Assembly (NCBI GenBank): GCA_027625915.1
Contig: JANTQA010000060.1
Coordinates: 3,968,001-4,032,000 of the forward strand
DNA: 64,000 bases
Direction of reading: 5' to 3'
Origin: Anaeramoeba flamelloides
Taxonomy: Eukaryota > Metamonada > Anaeramoebidae
This document shows, piece after piece, positions 24,285 to 36,600 of the stretch (position 1 is the stretch's first letter; the number at the start of each line of letters is the position of its first letter). The notes beneath the pieces are model-generated. The model was given only the letters and a program-made list of their open reading frames with translations. It was not told the DNA's origin and ran no database searches. Both the position numbers and the translations under genes were made by a program.

Positions 24285-24473
24285 TTAATAGATGCAAATG
24301 TGAGTGGGGTCGAATATATGTCTTATAGTGATATAGCACTTGATAAGATTCCAAATTTGGATGATCTTGAAAAGCAATTAATACCTGTAATTATACAAAA
24401 CCCACCAAAAAATGGACAAGTTCAATCTCATCTTGCTTATCAAACAGATTTAAAAAGTTTACAATCAAACTAA
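24285..24473 (+). CDS. Terminal exon of an unidentified gene
   Basis: After an acceptor-like ATTTATAG the frame reads 62 residues to a TAA, starting LIDANVSGVEYMSYSDIALD and including PNLDDLEKQLIPVIIQNPP. The amino-acid mix (Asp, Pro, Glu, Val) is far from the Lys/Asn/Phe noise of the surroundings. A possible first exon lies at 23383-23438 (MNSTFVKVSQPDVLLFLK, phase 2). A seven-base exon GAAATGG near 23487-23493, between CAG and GTAATT, would restore phase and give a product of about 83 residues; this joining is inference. No family was recognised. Confidence 0.45.
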   Translation, partial: LIDANVSGVEYMSYSDIALDKIPNLDDLEKQLIPVIIQNPPKNGQVQSHLAYQTDLKSLQSN

Positions 24474-26529
24474 CTTTCAAATTATGTATCAATTTCAAAT
24501 TACACAATATTAAAAAAATGATATATAGATATGGAATATAATGACCAAAAGTCGAAAAAAGAAAAAAAAAATCAATTTTTACTAATTAAACAAGATTAGT
24601 AATTATTATTATTAATTTACAATAAAATAATCTTTGAATATTTAATTCAGAACCAAAAAGTTCATTTATTTATTTGTTTTTTGTCTTTTATTGTTAAGAA
24701 CTTTATTTGGTTTTTTATTCAGAAAATTGAAATAATTTCACAATTATTCAAAATGATATTTTTTTTTACAAAAAACTTTTTACCAAGTTTACTCAAAAAG
24801 TATTTTCAAGATTACATTAATTATATTTATATTAAGATTTTTATCTGTTGATCAAGCTATGGAGAAAAAATTTTGAATTTTTTTCAAATAATAATATATT
24901 TTGAATAACCAAGTTATCAAAAATTTTCTTTCATAAATATCTCTCCGATTGTTATTGAATTTAGTTTATTAATTTTTTACGACAAGTTTATCAAAGTAAA
25001 CTATTTTTCAAAAATTTTCACTCACTTTATAATGTTATTAGAAACCGTTTTGATGGTTTATTCAGGGATTTTTCTCAAAAAAATCTTTTCAATTTTGTAG
25101 ATCAATATTATTTTTTCTCATTTTGTAAATTTTTGTTTTGAATTTTCTTTTTCTTTTGTTTTGCTTTTTCAAATTTTTATTTTACTTTTTCTTTTTTTTT
25201 CAATTTGTTTTCTTCTTTTTATTTTTTCTTTTCTAATTTTTTAGAAACGATCATATGGAAAAAAAAAAGAGATCTTCGAAAACACCAAAATACATATTAA
25301 AGAAATGGAGATTAAGAAATCTCCATATAAATAAGTAAAATTTATTAGTAAAAAATCTTCTTGTTAACATTTTTATCAGTGAAAGTTCAGTAAAAAAAAA
25401 AATCGGTAATGTTAATTTCAAAAAATGTTACTCACTTTTTTTTTAAGTTTAGGTTTTTTATATTTTTTTTTAATTTAAAATATTTTACTTTTTATATTTT
25501 TAGAATAATTTCAAAGTAAAATTATGAGTTAATTTTTATCATTAATTATCAGTTGTTATTGAAATACAAAATAAGATTTTTTTATCAATTTTACTATTTG
25601 GTTGTCATAATTTTTGATTATGATATTATATTGTTTTGTTTTTTTTATTTCACAATTGCTTCTTATAAACCTTTTTTAAATTATTTTTTTTTTTTAATTG
25701 TTTGTTTTTGCTATTTGAACATAAAAAAATTGGGTATTTCCCTTAAAAAGCGTTAAATATTGGATTTTACCCTTAAATTACCTTTGAAGAAATTAAAGTA
25801 AATGGTCATTGAGTATGTTATTTCACTTCTCCAATAATAATCCAAAATCATTTTTACATTCCATAAATTATTTAAATTGTTCTAACAATGCTTGTTCATA
25901 AGACCAAATGATTTACTAATAAAATTTTTAATTTGAGAATTATTTTGCAATTTTTTTAACATTTTTTGAAAAGCTGAAATGGTGTTTTTTTGCTAATAAA
26001 AGAATAAAATAAAAAAAAAATTAAGAGATCTAATTTTTATGAACAAACTTTTATTAAACTTCAATCATATTTTCATTTATTTAATCACTTCTATTTCAAT
26101 TAATTTCATTAATTAGAGAGAAGGATTGAAATCTAAATAATTCAAAATAATAACAAAATAAAAAATTTTCTTTCAAAATCATTACTTTACACAAATAAAA
26201 ATAAAAATAGTTTCACCTTTTTCTAGAATAAACCTAATTGCTAATAAAAATAATATGTTTCTTTTTTTTCGTTTTTTTATTGAAAAGTTGTAAATTTTGT
26301 ACAACAAAAAACAGAGAGATATTAATAAATTGTTTAAAAGCGATTAACTCATCCAATTCATAAACCAAAACATGAATTACAAAAAAAAATTTTTTTGAAG
26401 ATCTTGTGAATTTTTTATTTGATTTTTAAAAAAAATTATTCCCTTAAATTCAGTTTTTTCCAAAACTTCATTGATAGAAAAAGATCATTTGTATCTAATT
26501 TCCTCTGAGTAACATTAAAAAATACAAAT
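24474..26529. other. Gene-free AT-rich stretch
   Basis: T-rich (24990-25250) and A-rich runs with short Phe/Tyr/Lys frames only. No exon or element end could be defended. Confidence 0.45.
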
Positions 26530-26840
26530 TGTGGTTTGTTTTGGTTTGTTTGTTTGTTTATTTGTTTAACTTGTTTTGAGTTAGATCCTAAGTTCCAAAA
26601 ATAAATAGTTTCTCAGATTGTTTCATTTGTTCAACAATCACCTTTTATAATTCTTCGTTTTGGATCTCCTTCCAGACTCAAAAATTATGAGATTGTTCTG
26701 GTGTTAAGATGATATCCATCGTCGTTCATCGAACTCTTCAATATCCTCCTTATATCCCTTCAAACAATATCATATTTCTGGTTCTTCTAGGCCAAACTCA
26801 GAACACAAGAAGGAATTGTTTCCAAAACAAAACAATAAAC
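26530..26840 (+). repeat. Dispersed repeat P, copy P1
   Basis: Aligns with 61480-61775 over about 300 bases, including AGTTCCAAAAATAAATAG, TTTTGGATCTCCTTCCAG and a CAATATCATATTTCTGGTTC stretch (CAATATTATATTTCTCGTTC in P2). It is not palindromic and has no shared open frame. The frame at 26709-26951 is not kept in P2, so it is not treated as a gene. Confidence 0.7.
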
Positions 26841-27289
26841 AGAGTAATCAATTTTTTTATTTTCTTTTTAAAAAGAGTAAATAAAGGTTTCTGTTATTCA
26901 AAAATAGAAGATCATCACAAAATTCAAATCAAAATAAGCCAAATAATTTAATTTAAAATTATTTTACTGGCATCTATATTGAAAAAAATTGAAAGAAAAT
27001 TCGTAAACGTTGTTAAGTGTTGTTTGATTTTTTATTTGAAAATTTTAGAATGTAGCCAATCATTTCTTTTTTGTGTAAATTATGAGAAATTTTAAAAAAA
27101 AAAACAATCAAAACAATTTTGTTTGAAAAAAAATTAGAAATTGGAAAAAAAAAAAGAAGTGAAATTGATTATAAAGAAAGAAAGGAATAATAAAAATTTA
27201 AAAAAAAACAAGAAAAGAAGGAAAGAAAGAAAGAAAGAAAGGACTAATAAACAATAAAAAAATAAGTAAAAAAGATCATGTCAACTTGA
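26841..27289. other. 3' flank of the RCC1-BTB-MYND gene
   Basis: AT-rich with a GAAA microsatellite at about 27217-27241. It should hold the 3' UTR of the minus-strand gene. Confidence 0.5.
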
Positions 27290-29392
27290 TTATTTTTTAC
27301 AATGATTTTTATGTACTCTCCAGTCTTTTCTTTGGCAATTAACTGAACAATAAACAACTTTAAAGCACCTCGAGCATCTAAACAATTCACCTTGTTTTGA
27401 ACAAACATGGCATTTCATTTGTTTTCTTTTTTGGATTTTTTCTTCATAAAGTTTTAAATTTCCCTTTATAGTATTTTTCCCATTCATTTCATAAAAAGCG
27501 CAGGTCCTCTGTATTTCTGCTTTCACGGTCAAATTGAAATCTTCAATTGATAGTTTTCCAGTATAGATCAATTTTAGGACGTTTCTGAAAGTAGATTCAG
27601 AAAACCCTGAAGTATCTGTTACAAAATATTTAATTAATGATTTTTTTTCCTCTTTCTCTTGGTTTCCCTTTTCATTTTTTGTTTGAATTAATTTTGCGAA
27701 AAATTTCGATCTAGCAGATAAAACCCAGCTGTGTGCAGTAAAGGTTTCATTTTTAATCCTAATTTCTGTATCATGGTTTTCTGTGTTATTCAATAAATAT
27801 TGCATCTGTTCTTGAATGGGAATATAAAATTGTTTATTTCCAACACCAATATCAAGTAAAAGTTTTTTCAAAATATTAATTTCTTGTTTACTTTTATTCA
27901 TTAAAAGGTACTTCCCGCCATAAAGCCATTTGAAAAAGATTTCCTTATTTTCACCATTGACAAATTTTGAGATTTTTTCCATTGATTCTGCATTACCTAA
28001 TCTCAGTTTAAGGAATTCTTTATTGACCCTTGCAATGTCCATTTCTTTAGATAATTCAAAAAGGTCTTTGAAATATTCTGGTAACTGTGTGATGAATAAA
28101 GAAAAATGGTTTCCTGCAAAAAAATTTGTATGCTCATTGATGTTTTCGATTTCAAATGGTAATTTATAAATAGAATATTTAAATCGTTCTTGTTGAAAGG
28201 TTTCAAATTTCTTTGGTGTTCCATAAACAAAGAATTGATCTTTGTTATTTCTTAGAAAACAAAATTCAGATCCACATATTAATTCTTTTGTATCCATTTC
28301 ATCAAAATTTGGTTTGGGGCTTAATTCGATAGATCCAAATTCAGCTACAACACCATCTGGTCCGGTTGTTGCATATTTAATTTTTTTTTCTTCTTTTCCT
28401 GTTTCTTTTTCATTTTCAATTCCTGTTTTAATTTCTTTTTCAATTTCAATTTCTGTTTCTGTTTCTTTTTCTTTTTCTTTTTCTCCTAAAATATTAAGAT
28501 TTACTTTAATTTTTGGATCATATTTAATATCAAGCTTTATTTGTGGTTTTTGTTTTTCTTTTTCTTCATCTTCTTTGCTTTCTTTTTCTTTTTCTTTTTC
28601 TTTTTCCTTTTCAGCATAAAGCACTGTTGTTGCCCAATATTGTAATTGGATTTCCAAAATCTCCTTGTCTTTAAAAAATGTTTGAACAGTTGGCCTTTCG
28701 ACACTCTCCCAGCCACCATTTCCAATTTGTCCGCACCCATTTGTACCAAAAGCAAGAATTTCGTTTTCGTTGTTTCGAATAAAAATGTGTTCCGTCCAAC
28801 CAGGGGAATATATCTTGTTGACACCAGTTGTTATCACATATGGAACAGAAGTAATGTCTTGGATCTCCCATCGTCGCTTTTCGTCATAAGGCGATTTCAT
28901 CCCTAATTGAAATAAATGATTTGAGCCACATCCATATAGAGTTCCGTCTTTCAATAAGAAATAAGAGCTGTGTCTTCCACATTTGATCGTTTTCACGTCT
29001 TTGTCTTCAAAAAACTTGATTAACGTTGGCTTATTTCTTGGTTCCAGATCGGAGTGGCACAATTGCCCAGATCGGTACCCAGATCCGTCAGTCCCAATAC
29101 TCCAAGAATACAAATGATTGTCTCGATCCATTGCCAAGTAATGCGAGTTACCTGCTTCAACTTTGAGAACCTTTGTAAGATCGAACGCAGTAATTGCTTT
29201 ATCACTATTTGTCACCTGCACCAGCATTCCATCGGTTGTTAAAAATACAGTGCTTTTTTCTCCACTAATTACACGCGATACTGAAATGTGAAGTAATCGA
29301 TCAGAAGCAGTAAGTTGCAATATTTTACAATTTTTTTTGGTCTCAATCCCTAAACAAAAAGAATTCCACCCAAAACTTTTCAAATTGCTCAT
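27290..29392 (-). CDS. RCC1-repeat, BTB and MYND zinc-finger protein
   Basis: Intronless, 700 residues, clear ATG (MSNLKSFGWNSFCLG). Residues 1-260 hold RCC1-type beta-propeller blades, seen in VEAGNSHYLAMDRDNHLYSW, IKCGRHSSYFLLKDGTLYGCG and FGTNGCGQIGNGG. A Lys/Glu low-complexity insert (KEKEKEKEKE) spans about 261-337, then blade remnants continue to about 435 (ICGSEFCFLRN, FFAGNHFSLFITQ). Residues 440-520 look like a degenerate BTB or BACK-like helical part. A BTB domain follows at about 540-625 (AHSWVLSARSKFFAKLIQ and a late LKLIYTGKL). The C-terminus is a complete MYND finger: C661, C664, C673, C676, C682, C686, H694, C698. RCC1-BTB proteins often serve as cullin-3 substrate adaptors, and MYND fingers bind short proline-rich peptides; the function here is inferred from domains only. 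The KE insert is encoded by a hexanucleotide-like repeat and is probably length-variable. Confidence 0.93.
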   Translation of the reverse strand: MSNLKSFGWNSFCLGIETKKNCKILQLTASDRLLHISVSRVISGEKSTVFLTTDGMLVQVTNSDKAITAFDLTKVLKVEAGNSHYLAMDRDNHLYSWSIGTDGSGYRSGQLCHSDLEPRNKPTLIKFFEDKDVKTIKCGRHSSYFLLKDGTLYGCGSNHLFQLGMKSPYDEKRRWEIQDITSVPYVITTGVNKIYSPGWTEHIFIRNNENEILAFGTNGCGQIGNGGWESVERPTVQTFFKDKEILEIQLQYWATTVLYAEKEKEKEKEKESKEDEEKEKQKPQIKLDIKYDPKIKVNLNILGEKEKEKETETEIEIEKEIKTGIENEKETGKEEKKIKYATTGPDGVVAEFGSIELSPKPNFDEMDTKELICGSEFCFLRNNKDQFFVYGTPKKFETFQQERFKYSIYKLPFEIENINEHTNFFAGNHFSLFITQLPEYFKDLFELSKEMDIARVNKEFLKLRLGNAESMEKISKFVNGENKEIFFKWLYGGKYLLMNKSKQEINILKKLLLDIGVGNKQFYIPIQEQMQYLLNNTENHDTEIRIKNETFTAHSWVLSARSKFFAKLIQTKNEKGNQEKEEKKSLIKYFVTDTSGFSESTFRNVLKLIYTGKLSIEDFNLTVKAEIQRTCAFYEMNGKNTIKGNLKLYEEKIQKRKQMKCHVCSKQGELFRCSRCFKVVYCSVNCQRKDWRVHKNHCKK

Positions 29393-30388
29393 TTTATTAA
29401 AAAAAAAAGATTATTAAATTGAAAAAAATGATTCTTTGAACACAACAATTGTTGGAGAAGATGGTTGATTGAAAATCTTCCTGTTTGTTTTAAAAGTGTT
29501 CACAAAACTGAATTGTGAACAGTAATTATTGGATTTAAATTCAGAAAATTTGGTCACAAATCCTATAAACAACAAATAAAAAACTTTTTTTTATTTCTTT
29601 CATTTTTTCTCTCGAGTTTTCTAATTTAAATTGAGTAGTAACAACCAAAAAGCTTTATCTAAAAGATCAAGTTCCAATATTTAAAAGTCATAACTCGAAC
29701 TAAGAAGATCCTTTCACACTTGGTCTTGAGAAGATATAGTCCATATTGTTTTTTTTTATTTTTATATTATCTGTTTACAAAGCTTAGATCACTATCTAAA
29801 GTGAAAGGGAATTAATCAAGATTATTGTTCCAAAAAGCCCTCTTAAATTTTTTTTATTTATTGGAACTTTTCATCACTAAGAATAGTTGGATTAATAGAA
29901 TGTACTTAGATTAATCTCAGAAAAAAATTTCTTATTATATACCATTTCAATTGTATAACCAATTTTTCAAAAACATCAGATATCTTTCTTTTTTCAAGAA
30001 GAATTACATCTTAAATGATCAAAGAAAACAACAATTTTCAAAAAGTAAATTTGATTTTGTTTTCAAAAAGAACTATTATTAAAAAAGAAATTTGAAAAAT
30101 GAAGTATCTAATGTGAAAATTTATCTTAGAAAAACAGAGTAGATTTTCCATAAAATTACGCCGACTCAAAAAAATCAAAAAATTGTGGATATTATTGAAA
30201 ATAATTGAGAAAAATTGGGAAAATTCTAAACAATTTCTATTACTTATTTAAAATTTACTGAAAATATCAAATGGCTTTACAGTCAAAATTGTTTCAAACT
30301 TTGAGATATTATTGAGAAGTATATTGGGTATCCCATTGGAACATAAAGAAGAAAAAAGTAATATATATATTTTGAAACACAGAATATA
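29393..30388. other. 5' flank of the RCC1-BTB-MYND gene
   Basis: AT-rich with no supportable exon or element. The promoter of the minus-strand gene should lie at its left end. Confidence 0.45.
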
Positions 30389-30977
30389 AGGTATTTCCCA
30401 AAAAAAGTGGTATTTTTTTTTTAAACATTTCAGAAAAAAACATCTTTGTTAGTTGGGTTATTGATTAATTGAATATAAAAAAATTAAGTTAAATATTAAT
30501 ACCAAGTGTATCAATGACTATGGTAATTATTTCAAAATAATTTCTATTAAAATATTTCAATAAAAAGAAAAAAAAAAATACAGTTTTTTTGAGATAAACT
30601 AATGTACAACCAATTTCAATAAAAAACTGAAAAATCAACAAAGGTAACAAATGATTTTTCTAATGATAAAATAAAGTGGAATGTTTTTCATTTCTTTGGA
30701 AATATTAAAGGGGTTGAATAAGTTAGGAAAAGGATTTTAATGATCAAAAAGAAAATTCTCAACACTATTTTTCACACTTAAAAATATCAGATAAAATCGA
30801 GATCAAAAATTTAAATATATTTCATTAATGTAATACCATGCTTACAAATAAATTGAATTATTATAAAGAACCGATAAACAGTTTTTAATAATTTTGTATA
30901 TTTAAATAATTTAATGATGATTGGGTTGAATAAAGATATTTTGGAATAAATTTACCTCATCTTCTTTGGAAAAAGCT
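30389..30977 (-). mobile_element. Family D MITE, copy D3 (reverse orientation)
   Basis: Starts AGGTATTTCCCAAAAAAAGT after TA and ends in CTTTGGAAAAAGCT, the diverged mirror of the D1 start. The interior aligns in reverse with D1 and D2 (for example AATGATGATTGGGTTGAA against their left region). It is more diverged than D1 and D2, so likely older. Confidence 0.8.
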
Positions 30978-31071
30978 TTGATTAATCCCCATTTCAAAAA
31001 TCATGACTCACCTGAAATAAAAAATTGAAAATTAAAAATAAAATATTTGTTTGGTATTCAAGAACAACTTA

Positions 31072-31515
31072 CAGTCTTTCCAAGTATACCATAAAATTTT
31101 AAATAAAATACAATTGATTTTTCTATTCGTATTTTCCTTTTTCAAAAAAATGAGAAATAAGAGTTATTTTTCAAAAAAAAATTTTAATAAATGAGCTATT
31201 ATTCAAATTTGGAAACATCAAAAAAAAAAATTTGAAGATTCTTCAAGCACCTAAAAATATTGTTCAAAAAAGGTAAATTTTTAAAGATTTGTAAATATTG
31301 ATGTTTTTTACTAGTTGTTTTGAACTGATAATTTTTAAGTTTCAGGTGATCTTGAATTTTTTTTTTTGATGTTTCTAAATTTGAATAATAGCTCATTTAT
31401 TGAAAATTTTTTTTGAAAAATAACTTTTATTTCTCATTTTTTTGAAAATGGAAAATAAGAATAGAAAAATCAATTGTATTTTATTAAAAATTTTATGGTA
31501 GCCGAGGAACTGTTG
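31072..31515. mobile_element. Family B MITE, copy B2
   Basis: Ends CAGTCTTTCCAAGTATACCA and its mirror TATGGTAGCCGAGGAACTG, with TA at both sides. The arms mirror each other through CAATTGATTTTTCTATTC and AATAAATGAGCTATTATTC. About 444 bp, colinear with B1. Confidence 0.85.
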
Positions 31516-33665
31516 TATTATTAAATCTGATTTTTCATTAACTTTTAAATCATTCTAAATATATTAAAGTCTGATATGTCAAAAATTACAAAAAATAAAA
31601 ATTAAAAATAAAAAAAAAAAAAAATCAATCAGCAGTTTTTAAAAAGATCTTTATGTGTTTTTTATTACTGTAATTTTACTCAAAAAAAGGTTGGCAAGAA
31701 GATTTTTTGCTCATAATTATCTGAATTTTAAGAGTACTTACATATTTACAATTTTTTCTAATCTTTATTTGTCTTTTGAAGATCTTTTTTTTTTCAAAGC
31801 TGATAATTTCAAAAAAAAAAAAAAGGATAAAAAAAAAAGAAATAATAAAACAGAACAAAAAGTTAGACAAAAAGAAAATAAAAATAATAAAAAAAAATTG
31901 AAAAATCAGAAAAAAATATTAGAGTTCCCAAAATGATACAATTTTTGGAATTTTTAGAATCTCAAAAATTCAAAATTTGGAATACTAATATTAATTTTAT
32001 TACAAAAGAATCAATTTTTATCAAACATTTCCAACTTTTTACAGTCCTTTTGATGAATAATTTTCACAAAACATTAAAAGTTATTTCATTCTTGGTTCTA
32101 CAGAATATAAAAAAAAAAAATTATTTGATACCGATAAATCTATTAAAAAAAAAAAAATATTATTTTGATTCAATTTCAAAGTAAAAAAATGTACTTATTA
32201 GAAATAAACTGAAAAAGATCAGGATTGGCCAAAGGGTGATGAAAAAAAAAATCACAAGAAGAAAAAACTCAAATTTTTATTTTTTTGAGAAATATGTCTC
32301 TAAGAACCATAAAACACTAAAAATGGAAAACTGATCAAATACTTTTCATTAATACAATTAAAAAAACTAAATGATAAAATAAAAATAAATAAAGTTTCAA
32401 TTTAACTTTTTCTTCTAAATATTTTTTGCCAAAATCATTAAATTCACACTTGAAATTATGTATATTTTTAGATACACTATCTTGTTTTAACTCATTTACT
32501 AAAACAAATTCTAAATTATGGGAATTTTATTATCACAAAAGGCACTAATATGGTCTTCAAATGTTTTTTTAAATTTATAAATAGTAGTATTAAAAAAAAG
32601 TTAAACTAAAAGGATAAGCTCTCTGGAAGAGAATTCTAATTTAATATATTAACTTATTCTTTGATTTTAAACTTTTCTCAACCCCAATTTTTCAAAACAA
32701 AATAAAAAAAGTGCACACTAATTTCAAAAAACTATTTTTGATATTCAAAAGTTGAAAGTGTTTTTATTCTAAAAAAAATTATACCAGTGGTTAATTGAAT
32801 TAATTTATAAACTTAGATTTCGAAAAATATTAATCAGGAAAAAATAGTCCTTAATTTCATTAAGTACATATACAATTCTTTTTAAAAATAAAAAAAAAAT
32901 ATTATATTATTAAATGCTGAGAATGATTTGGTTTGATCAAAAAACTGAATGTAAACAAGAAATAAGTTGAGACTTATCATTGGAAGAATAAAGAATTATT
33001 TGATTCCATGTAATCAAAAAAAGAATTATTTGAGTTTATTTTCGAAAAAGAAGCAAAAGGTGGACTCTGAAAATGATTTTGATCAACGCATTGTAAAATT
33101 ATTTTTAAAAAGATTATGGGATAAAACCCCAAACAAAAACACTACTTATGGCCATTATAAAGCGATTCAACATTTTTGAAAAATAGTTGATAATCTGGTG
33201 ATTCAACAAAGGTGTGTCTCAATATTCTAAAAATAGAAAAATAACGTTAAAAGTCAAAAAAATCAAAAAAAAGCACCAAATGATTTATTCTGAATAGGAA
33301 GATGTATTTTACTCAAATAGTGAATCAAGAATTGAGAAAAACTTTACTTTATTTGAAATTAAATATTTTATTTTATATTATAACAAAATTTGGAAAAAAC
33401 ATATTAATTATTTGTATAAAGAAAAAATAAAATTGAATAAAAAAATGAGAAATAGTCCGAATAAAAAAATTTGTCAAAAATTTAGTGTTTATTTTGATAA
33501 ATAAAAGATGTGTGTTACCTTTTATTAAAAAGAAATGAAAAGATATTTTTAATAGGTATAATTAATCATATAAATGTTGCCATCTTGATAAGCATAGCTT
33601 TTTGCAGAACATTCACTTATATTTCATGTTTTTATTTTTATTTCATTTAAATGTGAAAAGAATCT
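31516..33665. other. Gene-poor stretch 3' of adenylate kinase
   Basis: Mostly AT-rich. A frame at 31655-31936 has a lysine-run tail typical of A-rich DNA and is not called. A 70-residue frame at 32967-33179 ends DFDQRIVKLFLKRLWDKTPN plus a short tail; its composition is protein-like, but it has no recognised family or splice partner. Confidence 0.4.
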
Positions 33666-36600
33666 TTAAAATTCAATTCCAAATTTAGTAAGCTCGCTTT
33701 TAATGGCTTTGTGAGTTTCATCAATTGAAAGTGTCCCGTCAATGTGTATTAATTTGTTCATCTGTCGATAATAGTCTAATATTTCATTGTCTTCTTTATG
33801 ATAAATATTTAATCTTCGATTTAAAACTTCCTTGGTATCATCTTTTCTTAAAGTTAAAGGTTCTCCAGTGATCTTTGATTTTATTAATTTAATAAATATA
33901 AAAATAAAATAATTAAAGAATTAAAGAAAGAAATAATAAATAAAAGATCTAATTAAAGATTGTTATTTTTCAAAAATAAAATTAATAAAAAGATTAAATG
34001 TGTTTTTTCATCATTAAGGGGTGTGTTTGAACAAGAAAAAAAAAAAAAAAAAATGAAATTTCCAATTAGACACAACTTTTTTTTATACAGCACATTTTCG
34101 AAAAGTATCAAATTAGGTGTTATTACTAAAACCAAGAGTATTTCGCAATGTTAATTCCGAGAGAATATTGGCTTTTTCTGAAAAAAAAAAAAATGAAAAA
34201 AAAAAGGTAAATCACTGAAACTTTTTTTTTCGAAAAAATATTTTGGTAAAGTATAAAATTAATTTCTGTTTTAAAAACTAAGGAAATTTAGTCATCTTAT
34301 TTTAGGGAATATTATATTGTTCGAAAAAAAAAAAGCAAAAACTAAACGTTAATTTTTTGAATGTTTTTGATTCTGATAAATGTAAGGTTCGATTTTCTTT
34401 AAAAAATTGATGGGTGCTCTTTGGTTTCTGTGGTTTCTGTGAATTTTGTGATTTTTGTGATTTCTGTGATTTCTGTGATTTTTGTGATTTCTGTGGATTC
34501 AATGACTTATTTTCAGAAATCTGAATTATTCTTTTTTTTTATAAATTCCAATTTTTTTGTTTTGAAAGAAAAAAGAAGAAAATTTTTTTAATTAAAGGAT
34601 TGTAAATAATTAGTAATTAAATAAAAATGATTTAAACTTCAGATTACTCAAAGTGTCACAGCCAAAAATGAAAAATTCACTTTTTTTTAAGAATCAAACC
34701 AAATTACAATTATTTAGAAATACGAGAAATAATAAACTTCGGAGTAAAGTTGGGACTCATAAAAGAAAACCCTGTACAAAGCATAAATTTCAAAAAAAAA
34801 AAAAAAACTGTTGAAAAAATTTTTGGGTATTCCTTTCTATTGTAAGGTATAGTGCAAAATTTCTCAATTTCTCTAGAAAATTAAAATTGTTGACAATAAG
34901 ATTTTTACTTGTAAAAGTATGAATTGTAAAAGAAAATACAAAGCCTAAATTTTCTTAATGTTAATTTGGAGTTTCAAACATTTTTTTTTCTAATTTCCTT
35001 TAAAAAAAAAATCTAAAAAGAAAAGAAGAAAAAAAAAAAAGAAAAAAAAAAAAATTTTACAAAATGAGAAAAAATGATTTTGATCTAAAAATTGAAAATT
35101 TATTTTGACAAGAATAATGAAAATTTTAGTTTGATAAGAGTAATGAATTAAACTTATAGAATATGTTCTATTTCTTCAATAAATCTGGGTCCATTTGACT
35201 GAAAAAGAATTTAATTTTCACAAATTACATTTTGATGATAAATAAACAAAATAAATAATTCTTTTATTTTTAAAAAACTCAAGATTTGATATAAACTATT
35301 TTTCAGTAAAAGGGGCCAGTTGTAATGGGTATATTATATGTGTTTAAAGGGTTTGCATAGATATTAGAAGAAAAATTTTATTTTGGAAAATTTCAAAATT
35401 GAAATCATTTTTTCACATTTTTTTTTTTCGATTTTTTTTTCGTTTTTTTTTTTAAAACCTAATTCAGTTGCAAAAAATTTTTTTTTATTACAAGATCAAT
35501 AGTCACTTGGTAAAAATGTGTTATTCTAAGGTTATTGAAACAGTGGAAATTATTGTTGAGAAATCATATTGATTTCTATTGGAATGCTATTCGATGTTTG
35601 ATCTTGATATTTTTTTAATAAATGTGAAAATTTTCCACTTCATTTTCATTTCCTTTTTCAAATAGAGACCTCAAATACCAACAAACTTCATTTGGGGACT
35701 TGATTTCTAAAAGAAAAGTCTGGAAAGTGAAGTGAAAATTGTTTCCTATTTATTATTCAAATACCAGTCGAAGTTCAAAACGAACATTGTTGTTTTTCTC
35801 AAAAGAGGACTAAGAATTTGAGTTTTTCAATTTTTAAGAAAATCCATTGATTAATTAGTTTTCTTTCAGACATGTATCAACAATTCTTTGATATTTATTA
35901 TTCTGCTTATTTCTTGTTTGTTCTTCAAAGGTCAATTATATAAAATAATTGACATTTGAAAAAAATGTTGGGCACCTTCGACTTAAACAGAGTTTATTAT
36001 TCACAAATTACATTTTGATAATAAATGAATGAAATAAATAATTCTTTTATTTCTAAAAAACTCAAGATTAGATATAGATCAAAAATTACTCTTTTAAAAT
36101 TGTAAGTTTTTTTGGAAAAAAAATTGAAAATTAGAAAATAAAAAAAACTTTTTGAAAATTACAAATATAATTATCCCCAAATAACCAATGGAAGATCAAT
36201 AAATGAAAATTTAATAAGGTGAAGCAAAATAAAAAGGTGTTTAAGTACTAATCAATAGAACAATAAATGATTGTTTTCAATTTTTTCTTGTTCAATTTTT
36301 TCATTTTTTTAGATTTCCATTTTTTAATTGGTATGTAAATATATTATACTAAGATATTTGGAGTTCTCATATTTATTAAAATACTATTTGTTGCGAAATA
36401 AATAGAACAAAATTTTCAGTCATCTTTCCAAAATTGTAATTTATAAATAATACTGATAAATTGCAATAAATGTTAGAAAGATTTTTACTTGATTTTCCTT
36501 TTTGAAATTATTATGCTCAAACTTTGAATAAAGCATTTTAGAAAGTCAAGTGTTAAGAAACACTCTAAAATTAGTTTTTCTTCCAAATATTCTTTGTCAG

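Noticed and set aside
27930-29242. Open frames on the plus strand and in other minus frames within the RCC1-BTB-MYND gene
   Set aside because: They are shadows of the long coding frame. The Ser/Phe or Lys repeats arise from the KE-coding repeat.
31655-31936. Lysine-rich 93-codon frame
   Set aside because: The second half is an A-run translation, there is no recognised motif, and the frame is not convincingly coding.
34302-34502. Gln-Lys-Ser repeat protein
   Set aside because: Translation of a 9-bp minisatellite inside an intron.
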